Shown in pieces: positions 63,236 through 64,000 of a DNA stretch of 64,000 nucleotides. The translations under genes and the position numbers were made by a program. A model generated the notes under the pieces. That model searched no databases. It worked only from the letters and a program-made list of their open reading frames with translations, and had not been told where the DNA came from. The stretch lies in NCBI GenBank assembly GCA_030411725.1, contig MU839828.1:1-64000 (forward strand), given 5' to 3'. This stretch comes from Echria macrotheca (taxonomy: Eukaryota; Ascomycota; Sordariomycetes; Sordariales; Schizotheciaceae). Positions within the stretch are counted from its first letter, which is position 1, and the number at the start of each line of letters is the position of its first letter.

Positions 63236-64000
63236 ATGTCCTCCGCTGGGGCGTCTGTGACGTTTAGCTCGGGTCGGGCGGGCTCGGCGCCAGGCGAAGA
63301 AGGCTCATCAGTGCCCGACGTCAGACTTCTCCACTACAACGATGTCTACCATCTTGACCCATCGTCCTCGGAACCAGCTGGCGGATGCGCCCGCTTCATC
63401 ACGCTTTGCAACGAGTATCGCGACGGTGATCAGTTTCACGGCCAACCAAATCTGGTCACGCTGTTTTCCGGCGATGTCTTCAACCCCAGTCTCGAGAGCT
63501 CCGTAACAAAAGGTATACATATACACTTCCTCTACCTGTCGACCGGATAGCGGCTCATACGTCACCTAGGCAGTCATATGGTGGCCCTGCTCAACAAGAT
63601 TGGGACAGACTGCGCCTGCGTCGGAGTATGATCTGCGACCTTCCACTGCTTGCGCGAGAATGCTGATGCTGACACGAACCCTTCACTGCAGAACCACGAC
63701 CTCGACTTCGGGGTAGAACAATTCCGTTACCTGACTTCTAGATGTCACTTTCCATGGCTGCTTGCCAATGTTCTGGACCCAGCGCTCGGAAAGGATGTCC
63801 CTCTTGGAAACGCAAAGCGCACCCACATGATAACAACATCCAACGGCATCAAAATCGGTCTCATTGGTCTGGGCGAGCGGGAATGGCTCGATACCATCAA
63901 CTCTCTGCCTCCCAATCTGATCTACCGATCCGCCAGCGAGGTTGCCCGTGAACTTGTGCCACAGCTGCGTGCCGACGGTGCCGACATCGTCATCGCCTTG
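63236..64000 (+). CDS. 5'-nucleotidase/metallophosphatase family protein, cut by window end
   Basis: Three exons are visible (63236-63512, 63570-63625, 63692 to the end), with introns of 57 and 66 nt; the gene continues beyond 64000. The 214 residues seen contain the calcineurin-like metallophosphoesterase blocks of the 5'-nucleotidase family: RLLHYNDVYHLDP (first metal site), VTLFSGDVFNPSLES (bridging Asp), and GNHDLDFGVEQF (Asn/His catalytic dyad), which is restored exactly by the second splice. PWLLANVLD and IKIGLIGLGEREWLDTI continue the family pattern. No signal peptide is present, so an intracellular form hydrolysing nucleotides or related phosphates is likely. The C-terminal substrate-binding domain is not in the window. 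Confidence 0.9.

Noticed and set aside
1..64000. CRISPR arrays, bacterial operons or ribosome-binding sites
   Set aside because: The window is fungal nuclear DNA; no regularly spaced identical repeats with unique spacers were seen.

Overview
This 64 kb window is nuclear DNA of a filamentous ascomycete, most likely a Sordariomycete. The evidence is short GT-AG introns (about 49-160 nt, many with GTRNGT donors and CTAAC/CTGAC-like branch sites), fungal-only families (HET domain, SAT4/PTH11-type rhodopsin-like domain, DUF1996, 2EXR, APSES/MBP1, Fta1, Yvc1), a nuclear tRNA-Asn with an intron after position 37, and degenerate retroelement remnants. The order was judged from protein and intron style only; no database was searched.

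Layout. The left end (1.1-8.7 kb) is accessory. It holds a rhodopsin-like membrane protein; a divergent pair made of a five-exon ubiquitin-like/coiled-coil protein ending in a CaaX-type cysteine tail and a small one-pass membrane protein; a spliced gene for a secreted prepropeptide with a Kex2 site and a defensin-type cysteine pattern; and a second small secreted cysteine-rich protein. From 8.7 to 22.4 kb I find no convincing intact gene: the DNA holds a 1.04 kb foldback element, a second diverged copy of its arm, solo LTRs (one with a perfect 5-bp target-site duplication), short tandem repeats and gene relics. The middle (22.4-46 kb) alternates isolated genes (2EXR protein, DUF1996 secreted protein, Yvc1-like vacuolar channel, HET protein, RING protein) with long repeat-bearing gaps, more LTR copies and the tRNA-Asn. 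The right end (46-64 kb) is denser and becomes housekeeping from about 51 kb: a second HET protein, a small membrane protein, Fta1/CENP-L, Pep7/Vac1, Met8, Mbp1, a LYR protein, a GNAT acetyltransferase and the start of a 5'-nucleotidase-like phosphoesterase that runs off the window.

How genes relate. Pep7/Met8 and Mbp1/LYR are divergent pairs. The Mbp1/LYR intergenic region carries an ACGCGT box and a TTTCGCGAAA palindrome, and Fta1 has an ACGCGT box just upstream, which fits G1/S control. The accessory left end gathers a receptor-like membrane protein, a lipid-tailed ubiquitin-like adaptor, a membrane-anchored partner candidate and a defensin-like peptide. Together with two HET genes further right, it is the best place to look for an undescribed fungal defence or self-recognition module, but that link is inference from neighbourhood only.
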